DNA from: Phoronis australis | Lineage: Eukaryota; Phoronida; Phoronidae | Direction: 5' to 3' | Assembly: GCA_002633005.1 (NCBI GenBank) | Contig: NMRA01000010.1 | Location: 1,932,352-1,996,351 of the forward strand | Length of the DNA stretch: 64,000 bases | In this document: piece after piece, positions 47,701-59,700 of the stretch | Layout: the number at the start of each line of letters is the position of its first letter | Position numbering within the stretch: position 1 is the stretch's first letter | Notes under the pieces: model-generated | Databases searched by the model: none | Told to the model about the DNA's origin: nothing | What the model saw: only the letters and a program-made list of their open reading frames with translations | Translations under genes and position numbers: made by a program

Positions 47701-50700
47701 GATCCGTCACATGTACTTCAATATCGCCCCCAGTCGACATTACCAGCCATATGACTTGATCGCTGTGCCAAAGAACAAGGTAATTACACTAATTCCAGGT
47801 CATGCTATTTTGCATTGTCAGAGTACTAATTAACGAGTTCAGCCTAGGTCCCAAGGTCAGTGAGTGCAGCTTTTGGTTACTCAGGGTTTGTATAGATCAC
47901 AATCAGTGGTGGCAGTAATAAAGCCTGTTTCAGAATAATTTGCAAGATGAAAGGTTTATTAATTAAACTACGATAACAAAATTTTTTCAAGTGTTGGAGA
48001 CATCATATCAGAAGGTGAATTTGGCGTTCGATGGATAAATTTCAAAATGACATCCATTGAAAATGGCGGACACTGTGACTTAAATGTCTTGATATTGACA
48101 GCATTCGGCAAATTTATAAAAACCGGTCTCAGATTGCAGATTCTGAAGTAGTCTCTGAGAACACCTGAAATTGTCAGTTGTTTCTAAGCCCAAAAATCAG
48201 TTGAGACCAATTTTCTGTTGTTTAATTTGAAACTTAGACATTATATCTCTTTGTTATAAGAAGGATACTTTTCAATAATAAAATATCCGTGTTTGTCACT
48301 TTTCTTGTTTTATTCCCAGATCAACCCTGAACACTATGTCTTCTCAACCTTCGGTGTCCTTCATGTCTACGGTGACCGACCTTCAGAGAATATGTCCTTG
48401 GCAGATTGGCACCGGGAGTCCGTCTTCTATAAAGCAATCCGTTTTATTCCCTTCTTTAGAGACTACTTGCCTAGGAAGATATTCAGGAGGTACTGTGTCG
48501 TGTGTTCTATCAGTTACAAAATTACTGGGTAAATTGCTAATATCAAGGAAATAACTTGGAAGAGAAACTGTAAAATTAAGATGCACATTGCACTTTGTGT
48601 GTGCTTTTTGTTGGACACGGCATGAGACGGTAGTAATTAAGACGACATTGTGGTAAAATTTATCCTTTTAGTTAGCGGTCTGCCTCTAGCTAGCTACCAT
48701 ATGAATGTTGAACATTAAGCATAAGTTAAATAGACAGAAATTTATGATTTTTAGAAGTCATGTTGCTTTTGAACAGATGGTACATGTTTTGAAACTGATC
48801 ATCTTACTGGGTTTCTTGCTCTTTGTTACGTAGTTTATGTAGCTTGTTTTCCTGAGTGCTGAACACAGGAAGACCTTGGGTGAGTTATGTGTAAGCAAAC
48901 ATTACACATTTACGAAGTGAAGATGCAACACCTGGCTGAAGGCATAATATTTGAGTCAAGTCCTTCACTCTTACTGTCATGTTCTAGGTGGTTAGCTAAC
49001 AAGCGGTATGCCCAGTTTGTCCGCCATCATAAGGACATCTCAAAGAAGCTCATTCCCGCCATCCCAACATACGGTCAGTCTTATCTGGAGGTGGCACGTC
49101 TGCTTCAAGAGCTGGAGGTGTTGCAGTTCTTGCCACTCGATGCAGAGTGAGTAGTTCAAAATCACTACACTACCTCATTTGTAGTCCACCAGGGGGAGTG
49201 TTTATCTTTGTTATGAATAAACAGGTTTGATGCCATGCTTGAGGTTGCTGGACATGAGTTTGGCAAATATGGCTTCTATAATTCAAATTAAGCCAAGCTT
49301 TTTTGCATGTCATACATGAAAATGGTTGTAAATATCCCCAAAGCTGCTTATCTTTGTGTTCCCTAGCAACCATCACAGATCGGATATTTCGGGGGACCCT
49401 GATTAAATTTTTCACGATTATTTTTAGAGTTTGCAAGGACACACAGCTTTGGGGAATTTTTGAACCTAGATCAAAAATTATGGTTAATTTCGATATTTGA
49501 AGTACAAGAAAATTAGTTTAATTTAAATTTACTTTTAGTTGTCTTGGTTGCAAAACTTAGATCCAGCAGCTATAAAATTACTTTCTCTGTCATGTTTAAT
49601 AATTTAACATTTACTGATAAATAGGTGAATGTGACACTGTTCTCTGTTGTAGCTGGGAAATCACATTTTGTTAATAATTTCATTTTCATTTTCAGAAAAA
49701 CGTACCACCTATCTGAGTTCGAAAGCAACGTGAATCATAGAAACCAAACAGCTGAGAAAAATCTGGGAAAATTTTTCATGTAAGTTTTACTTAAACGTTG
49801 TTCGCATTTTGTATAATAATACACTTGGTATGGTGACATCTCATCTTGTTAACAACACACAATAAATATTAAAAAAAGCAATTTTTCGAGAACAAAATTA
49901 CAATAACCAACTCCTAACATGATCAAGGAATATTTACTATATCTGTAGAATTTTGTTTAGTCATTGCTAATGGAAATTATCAGAATAGTATCTGGGTCAT
50001 TCTCAGCTATTCAGCAATTATTGTGGGACAGGGCATGAAAAATTAAATTTCATAATTATTACCATTTTTATTCTTTATGACAAAGTCTGGTGCCTACTCT
50101 TCACAACTTTGAACTTGAGAAGATAATTTGGTTTTTAATTTACATATAATTTTGGCATTATCATTCTATAATAAAAAGTTGCGGACGTTACTTTTTGAGG
50201 GTTGACATCAATTTTCATACGATAGTTTTGTCAAATAATCTTAATAACATGTGTTTTCCATTGCAAATGTTCCCATCTAACAAGCATATATATAATAATT
50301 GAATTCCTCCAATAAAAAATATTATCTCAATTACTTATGTCGCGTTGTGGACGTTACTCATATTTTGACATGTTATAGTTTTGGCATGGTATTATAACTT
50401 TATTAGCAACTAAAAAGTCATGATTAGGTTTTGTATTAGTCCTAGGCCAATACTTACCAGTAGAGCTTGTGCAGAGAATTGCTGACCTTTTTGTTTTATA
50501 CTATGTTGACGTTTGGANTTTGTTCGGTGTACTTTAATGTGAGAAAAAACTACCCAAATGCGTAAAAACATAATGAAACAAATACTCTGTCAACATGTCA
50601 CAAAATGGCCGCCCCAAAAATCGCTCATTGTAATTAAAACGCAACTTATATTCATGCAATTTTTTACCGAATGTGCACAAACTATTTATTTTGTCTCTTT

Positions 50701-53700
50701 AGCATGTTATCAATAAAATAAAACAACACCAAACCAATTTCAATTTTTTTATTTCATAAAAATACAATTTAAAAAAGTCAGGACCAAAGTTGCTGAATAG
50801 CTGAGAATGACCCATCTATAACATGTATTCTTTATCTTGATTTGCATTTTCAGGAAGCGTCATGGCTGTATACAAATTTTTCTATCACAGCTGCACTATT
50901 GAAGTTAGACCTTGGACATGTTTTTTTACTGTTAGCCTGGTCACTTGATAGTGAAATCTAGTGAGATCACGCACTGTGCTTGTAATGCATCATAATATCT
51001 TATCAAGTCTGGCACGATTTCCCACAGTGTCAAATTACAAAATTTCGTTGGTCATACCACAGTCTATTGGTCCAGTTCACCATGCCTGTGTTTTGATTGT
51101 GTCTTTGTAGGTTTTGCAAGATGATTGTTGACAACACGCGAGACATTCTGATAAAGAAACTGCATTACTGTGAAGAACAGTACAGACATAAGACTACTGT
51201 GTTGTAAGTAAACCTCTCAGATGAGTACAGAATAGCATTTTGCCACTAGGTGGTGTTAGTGAAATAAAGGTCCTGTATGTATAAATCTGTGTGCATTGAG
51301 GTAGTACTTTTTGACCCTGTGACCACAGTCGTCATCATACTGATCTCGCTGTGTTCAAATGTTCAAAAAAGGAACCTGTCTTCATTAGTATCACTTAGTC
51401 ATCATTGAGTCACGCAATGGCTGAAGTATATTTTCCCAGGATTCCCTGATCAATACTCTATAGGTAGTGCTAATTAACGGATGTCCGTGCTTTAATGCCC
51501 AAACGGGAACATTCGTCACGTGTTGGCATGTATACATTTATATTGGCAGGACTGTTGATTTACTGAACCCTTTTTGTGAAGTTCAAACTTCACATTTCTT
51601 GCTTGATTAGGTTCAGTAAATAGTTCAATTCTCATAACCATGTTCTTCTGACCCTGTAGCATTTGACCGTGATTAACAAAAATTGACATTTTCACATTTT
51701 TCAAAGGCTGATTACCTCGCTGCAAACATTGGAAACGTTACCAAAAATACTTTTTATGACATCTACACACGACAACCAACGCTGGTGGTCAACTAAAATA
51801 TTAAATCTTTCTTTCTGTGGGTAAATTTTGTCGGCCATGTTGTACTTTAAATAGGTGAAAAAGAACCATATGTAAGATAATGTTACTTCCGCTCTCTTGT
51901 AAAACTTGTTTGGAAATACGTTCCACATTTGTTAGTGACTGAGTCTTGTAATGTTTCGTATGCAGTTAGATCAGTTTCTTGTTAAACTTCTGTTCATTTT
52001 TTCCAGCACAAAAGAGTCTCCGTACTTACTGCGAATGAAGAAGGAACAGCGCGAAGCCAACTTCAAAGTGGCACGGGACGAACTGAAAGTACTTGGCAAC
52101 TTTGTGCGTCTTCTCGACCAAGTGATACTGGCGCGCCTAGTGAGCATCGCCAGAAATAATGTAGAACAATTTGTGAAGGACATTGTTGACATGAACCCAG
52201 GTGATCTGCGAAGGAACGGACTTTTCAAGATCAACATTACATTCACTGATAAAGGTACTGATCTTTTTTACAATTCTTATTAATTTACACTTTCTAGTCT
52301 ACTCTACGTAAATGCAATACAACAACACGTGAAATGGGATGTACCTAAGTGACACAGTGACTGTTTCCTCCTCCGTTTTGATGGGTTATGGAACCCGAAA
52401 CTTAACTATATTAATTTATTAGTCTTGACGTTCAAAATGACTTCTGCACAATCAGTACATCGTTAGCTAATGCAAAGAATGTTTTCAGGCTTGATAAAAT
52501 TTATTTATTCATCTTAATCTGTTGACATTGTAATAGTGACTTCTGTAGCTATAATTCTTCTGAACAAAACATAGTTCAAAATGGAATTATGTAACATGTT
52601 TCATTTGATTACATCTTAACTATATTGGGATCGCATCACGTAGACTTTGTTGGATTTTTTCCCGGTCTACACACCTGTACGGTATGACATTTCTCCTGAA
52701 ACTGATTGTGATTCTCTCAGTGACGGTCTTGTCTATTTCATAGGTGTCGTCGGCATGAGTCCATCTCGTGAGGACTACACTAGAGTCCTGGGTAAGACTT
52801 TGAATGAGATCCCTGGTATTCTGAGTGAAGCAGCGATGCCACTGGATGGATCAGAGGAACCCAAGGCTACTGCCAGGTCAGTTTTGATGGGGACGTCCAT
52901 GTCAGTGCATTGCTCTGCCAAAATATCGAGCTTCTCTTAAACAAGCAAATGTTTGTAAAAGTTAAATTGTTGCTGGTATCTAGTATTCAGAAGCAAGAAT
53001 TGAAATGTTTTTTTGAAAATTGATTTGCAGATTATGAACATTGTTGTCCCTACACAGTTTTCATAAAACGTCACTGGGAAATATTTAGAATAATGTTATT
53101 TTTTTTACATTAGCAAGATAGCCAGAATTTGTGCAATAGAAAACTGACTATTTTGGGCAAATGTAGTGTGTGGAATTGTTGAAGAATTCGTCTTGGATGT
53201 TTAGGATAGTCTAAATATGGTGATTTATTTGTTGGACTATTAAAAATAACTGTAAATCACAAACGCATTGTTTTTTTGGGTAATTTACCACAGGTCTCAG
53301 ATGGAGGCTGAGCCAATGACACCCGTGTCAGACATAAAACGTAATGGCGAGTCAGCCATGGCATCAGACTGCGGGGAAATTGACGATGATGACGATGATG
53401 TCATGCTGGGAGGTGACGATAATGAGAGCATAGGCTCCGTGAGCGACGTAACAGATCCACGTGTTGTACTGAAACAACAGCTGTCAAGCAGTTCAATACT
53501 AACAAAGCCGCGACTACAAGACGAAGGTGAGTGGAGTTTGTTCTTCTTTGGCTATTGTTTGGAAACAGAGCTGAGTCAGTTACACATTAGTAGCTATAAT
53601 CAGTGGGAGACTCGCTAGGTGGCGTTAATGAAGGGAGTTTCCTATTTTCTTATATGATTGAATTGAGAACAGTAAGGTTTTCGTCTACATGGGGGTATGT

Positions 53701-56700
53701 GTGGTAAAAAGTACCATGGGACCTGAATTAGTGTGATTGGTCAGATGGACTTTTGTTTCAATACTGTCATCTGGTGGCTTTCAAAAGTCAGATTCTACTT
53801 AATATGCAGACTACATTTTAGACTTGGAGGGGGTAACTAGTCTGCGTAGTGGCTTAGAATTTTTCGGGTAGTTGTAAATCATGGTGTGATTCACTCACAG
53901 TAGGCCTTTTGAAATTGACAAGCAAGGTCAGTGAAAGCAGTTCTTTCTAAACCATCCTTTTAGTAAAAAATAACTCTCAATTGGTATGTGTTACCCAACG
54001 CAGCTTAAGACGAGGTTTATGATCATAGCTGAGAAGATAATTGTTTCACTATCCCCTATGGATTCTGAACAGCCTGAGCTTTCAATGAAAACGAGAAACA
54101 GAAGCTCAGTCACAGTTTCTAATGTCATCCAATGTATTAAAAATAGGGCGATTTGTAAACCAGGCATTCTGGTGTATTTTGTTAATGATGTATTTGTTGC
54201 AGTAAATTACAAATCTTGTTTTGTCCCCCCGATTCAGGTTTTATACAACATGTCAACTTTGATTGTATTACAGAAACCGAACAAGATGTGCCGGAACTAG
54301 TCGATTTGTTTGTCGAAAACAACTGTAACACATTTTCCCATAGTATGACATATTACATGTTACCTTACACTTTTCCCTTATAATGCTGGGTCACTGGGCT
54401 TAGTGTACTCTTAACACACAACTTCAGAACTTAAAGCAGACTTTGCTGAAATTACACTTCAAGTGCTTAATATTTATAAATCATGCACTGCAGCTCGCAA
54501 ACATTTTGCCAAACGGGAACTGGCAGCAACAACGCCGTACCCATTTGATAAACTGTCTGTTGAGTGTACTGTGGGAGCTGTTCTGTTTAAACTAAAAAGC
54601 AGGATTTTTTAGCTTTTGGGTCACAAAAATGTCACAAGTAGTGATCATCTGGCTTTGTTACATTATGATGTCTCAATTTTAGAATGCGAAAATTTATTGA
54701 ATCCTTTTCTGTTTTGCTTGTCCTGTGAACAGTTTAAATCCCTAGTCAAGTACAGTTTTAGTGCTTAACTTCTATCATTTCTGCTTTAAATTGACCTGTG
54801 CATGCTGACCCTTTTTTAAACGTCGTGCAGAAATGTCTGCATTGGTTATGGTTTGTGCAATTCAATTTGAAGTTGACGTTTAGTGCATTATTTTAGTAAT
54901 TAAGGCCAAAGATTATAGCATTGGTTCTGGTCTGTTTTTTGTTTTGAAAATCAATACAGTGATTAGTATTTTTTAGTTGCTTATATTTTCATAAAGAAAA
55001 AGTCATCTGTTGTCAGTTGATTGGGTTTTGATCCTTACTCTTTCCCCAGCGTCACCTGATGCTTGGGGGTAAGGATCCTTGTTTTTGCTACGCAGGGTTA
55101 CCGGGTGCCAGCTTTGAGGTGATTTTTTTAAAAAAAAGACAGGTATTCAATCAGATCTGGTTATGCCATTTTTGCCTGGTGTGTCGCACCAGATTCTAGT
55201 ACAATGAAAAAGTTGCAGAAATTTTTGCAACCAGGGACGTAATGTAGTTAGAATTTGAAACAAAGATCAGTTTAGCAATAACTTGTCTTAATCAGGATTT
55301 AGCTTCAGTTGACGGAACGTGGGTTCAAGCGTTGTGAATTTCCAAAAAAAAATGAAGAAATTGGAAGAAGATTGATTTTTGTTTTACGGTTATTAACACC
55401 ACTGACCTGAAAGTGATACTTAGAAGTTTTTATGGCTGGTGACTGGTAGTGTGGTTTGTTGTAGGTCACAAAGTATCAAAGGAGTTAACGCTCACAAAAT
55501 CACATGGCTGGCTGTTAGGTAGTGTTATATTGTTAGACAACTAGGATAGCAAATACGACAATGCACAATCGATTCCTCACCACGACATGGTGTTCACTGA
55601 GCGTTCAAGAAGACATTGGGTTATTTTGAACAACCTTGTAAATTGTAAGGCCTTGTTTTGGAAATAGCAAACTGAATGAAAGATATATAGAATGGAAATC
55701 TCATTATGCCGTAGAAATATATCGCAATTGTTTTTAAGTCTGGTCTGGAGCCATCTGTTGGCCACATCGCTTGACCTAATAAATATAAGTCTGAAAAGAT
55801 TTTTTCTGCCCCCGACCATGACTCATATTACACGCTTATATACACAATGGAGATCAAAGGCAGGATGCCCACTACTAAGTCTGTTTGGATGTCTGTGTTT
55901 GACCAGAGGTCCCGATGGCTCATTGGACCAGAACGTCTGCACGGTTAGCAGAAGGTCAAGGGTTCAATTCCCAGTCGGGGGCAGAAATCTTTTCATTAGG
56001 TCACGTGATGTGGCCAACAGATGGTGTACTGACCAGGCTTGATGAATGAAAAATGTACGACTTGTTTATCCATCACTATCTTTGCATTACTTTTATAATA
56101 ACAAGTCTTGCACTTTCTCACCGTCAAACTTTTAATGTTCTACTGTTGTTGCACATTTCTGTTTTCATCCCATCATTCTCATGTCACCTGCTATGTCATG
56201 TCAATCCTCATTTCAAATTCTTTTGAGACTCTCTTTATCTGTATGTATGCAAGGCTTGATAAAGGTTGATTCTGGTTTTGGGAAATTACATAGAGTCTTT
56301 TTTTGAGAGAACTGTTTTGTTTAAAGTTGTTTAATTTTAGTGTAATTGTCAATTAAATGTTAGAGAACTCAAGGTCACATTTGTTTCGAGATATCATTCA
56401 TTGTACTTAAATGAGAATGACCATTTTGGCAGATCACTGTATTTCTTTATCATATTGGTGCATTTTGTATTTTGATTTACAAAGTTTAGTTAATGACTCT
56501 TCTGCACGCCTTCCTGTAATTAATTTTGGATCTGATTGTTTTCCAGAGTATTTAACCAAGGAGGAGGATGAAATGGGAGTTGCCACCCCTGATCTCGTGA
56601 TGAGAATGGACTCTCCCACTCACATTGCTGGTGAAGGCTTTGTGGGACAATACGATCCTCTTGGAAAGGAGAACATTGAACAGAAGCTATTTGGAGAGTA

Positions 56701-59700
56701 AGGGAACACAACATTATGATAATTTTTGCCTTGTCACTTTTTATTTGGCTCCAATGAAAGTGTCACTTTCAGTACTCAATAATATCCTCTAAACGCTACT
56801 AGTATCTCCATCTAGTGTGTCGTCATGGTACTAGCCTATACACTTATATTGCTTCCTTAAAGTGACTGGGAGGCTTATTGATTCCAGCTGACTGACTTTT
56901 CAGTGACTCGTAGCCGGGAATCACTTCAGGCCGAAATAATCGATCGGACATAGTTCCGTTTTCCCCCATCATGATGTCCAGAGACCAGCCACTCTAAAAC
57001 GTAAAATTTGTTGCCACTGGTTAAGCAGTCATGACATGCAATTCGGTCATGCTTAGTTGTCATGGCTAGAAATGTTGCATCGTTTTGTCTCATTACTTTG
57101 CCATGTAGTAGAATTTGAGTATGGCATAGTCTGGAACAATTGCATTGTGGTGATAGTGATCTCATTCAAAACATTCAAAAGTACCGTGTTTTTCTGATAA
57201 ATTTGTCTGATTACTTCAACACCTCAATCTTAATGCTTTTGATTAATGGTATAATGCATTTAATCCATAAAAGATGACTTTTTTTAAATGAATCGTGACT
57301 CCGTAGAAAATTTTTCATTTTCAGTGAAACGTACAAATCAGCCATGAACCTCCTTTCAAGTCGACTACGTGAGTCATTAGAAGAGATCCAACAGTTCTGC
57401 GATGACCAGTCATGGCTCAACGAAATCCACAGTTTCTGTGTGGCGTGGAAAGCCAGCACGTTGCTGGAATACAAGAAATCCCAGGCATTCACTATCGAGG
57501 TAAAGTTGCATTCCGCTGTATGATATTGCCATAATGTAAACCCCGATGCACCCGTTGTGCACATTGGTGAGCCTTACTGTGCTGACTTTGTTGAGATAGA
57601 GTTGAATGAACTCCCTTGAACTGAATCCTTTTTGAGTGACATCATGGCCTAAACATGATTTGTGATGTTGAACGAAGATTCATCTGGTGATGGAAGCACA
57701 CATGTGAACATTTCACAGACCAAGTCTTTGTTAATTGTAGTACTGCATAAGGTTACCGGAAATTAACCTTGCTTGCTTGTAAATATAATCCGTGCCTGTT
57801 GATTAGAAGTCACATACTCGAAACTGTCGTTAATTTTTCTGTTTAGCAACAGCGCAGCACGGTTCCTTAACATGGAGTTGAGTTCAGCAGTCTTTTAGGC
57901 GATTCAGCCCTGATTTTATTGAAAAATTGCTATTCGTGGAAACTCAAACATTGCTAAACCTATCGAGCTTGGATAACTGTTGCTATCAACCACTATTCAA
58001 GTAAAAACCGTTCAGTACCAGAGCTAAATTTGGTGACCTGCAGGTCGCAAATGTGACCTCTGGTTTTGTTTAGCAACCTGATAACGTTCCCAGGTCGCCA
58101 CAAAGTCTTCGCACTATACATCCGAGCTGGCCCAGATGGAAATCAAAATTAGAAAGGTCCCAATTGTGTCCGTGTGCATCAGCATGTGAACTTCTGCGCA
58201 GGGTGTTAGGCCAATATGTCTTAGGCTGAGAGAGCAATTTGAATATGAAGACTGTTGGGTAATACAAGCATGGGATTAGATATTACCATGTGTGGGCAAA
58301 CTTGGTTTGCATGGTTTACAAAATGTAAGATGTTAACACACGGTGAATAAGAGGCATATATCGTGTCAAAAGCTTATGGGTCTGAATAGTTATTTAAAAC
58401 AAAAATTTGGAGGGAGAAATTCTCAGCATATTCTTTTTACCCGTTTTTCTGTCAGTACTGTTACATTTTGTAATGCATGTGTCTCTTGTTTCACTATAGT
58501 ATCCGGTATGTGGCTTTGTTTGATTGTTGAATTCCGCTGTTCATTGTTACATTTTAAATTGTATAGAGTCATGTAGAATGACATAAAACTGTTGGATTTC
58601 ACTACATTTAACTTTTTGATTAATGTGTAGTGTTCAAAATGTTAAATGATTTCCATTGTAGTTATAGTATGATTTTTAACCCTTGTTTATCATGTTTCAT
58701 TTAACTAATTGCAGGTTGTTTGTTGGTATTGTTTTTTGTTGGTTTTTTGTTGGTTTTGATTTTTATTGGTTTCTGAAGGATTGTTGATTGTTTACAATAG
58801 TTCTGCAATTTTATGCCCAAAGAGAACCAATGTAGGTCTCTTGCTAGGAATTATTATTCTCCCCTTGACATTTAGTGTCGTCTGCCATGAAACTGGGCAT
58901 TTAACATAATTAGCTATTTAATGTTTCTGTTAAATGTTTGTACGGATGGTTATGTAAATAGTTGTAAAAAGTTCATTTAGGACAAATAATTTTTTGTTAA
59001 CTAACTAGAATTTGCGCGGGATTGCCTAATCAACTGTAACACCAGCCTTCAGTTCCAAGCAAGAAGACATTCAACCATTATATGTCCATGTCCCTAGCGA
59101 CGGGATACCTCTGTATTTGTTTCTGTAGATATCTTGTTTTCTGTTTATTCCTTGGGCTAGGTACACATTTTGTTTTAATTCCTGGCATTTACTCCAGTTA
59201 TGGTGTACATCTTAAATCTGCGCATAACTGCATAAAATGTTTCCATGGTCAAGATTGCTTTTTGGGTTAGCAACAAACTAAATTACACTTTCCTTGATGT
59301 GTTAAGGTACTCATTGTCAAAAGCTTTAGCCAGCTTCACTTGTGCTCTTATATTTGACTCATAAGAGATGAGGGTAGCCTGCCTCATCTCTATATAGATA
59401 GTGGTACCAGTCAAATCAAGATTTTCACAGTGCTTATTGAAATACATCTGTTTGGAACCCTTTGAGTCTAATCATGGTGTCACATTTTTTGTGCAATTAG
59501 TTATGTAGACAGCCTTCTTTTTCCATTCATTTTTGCGGGCTTTCATAAACGCAGCTGCAGTAATGCTTTACCATAGGTTAGATTAGTTGTGATGATTTTT
59601 TCAACAGATTCCGTTTTGGGAGAGTTTAGATTTGGAACCTGCAAAATGCCTGGTTTGTATGGAATTTCATTATCAAAGGTGTCAGAAGCTCACCCGTGAC

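Larger units (their letters stand above)
53527..56546 (+). other. Intron 16
   Basis: About 3 kb without a recognisable exon. The acidic exon 16 (phase 1 end) joins exon 17 (starts AG TAT TTA) in frame as Glu. It contains a plus-strand and a minus-strand SINE copy near 55.7-56.0 kb. The frame 53986-54300 has no splice support. Confidence 0.7.

Noticed and set aside
52647-52743. Upstream extension of exon 15 (DFFPVYTPVRYDISPETDCD)
   Set aside because: The TTCATAG acceptor at 52743 keeps phase and places MSPSRED right after ITFTDKG, as in other dynein tails; the extension would insert unrelated residues.
55909-55984. Functional tRNA-Thr gene
   Set aside because: The cloverleaf is good, but position 33 is C, the acceptor stem is incomplete and the sequence continues into a SINE tail found elsewhere.
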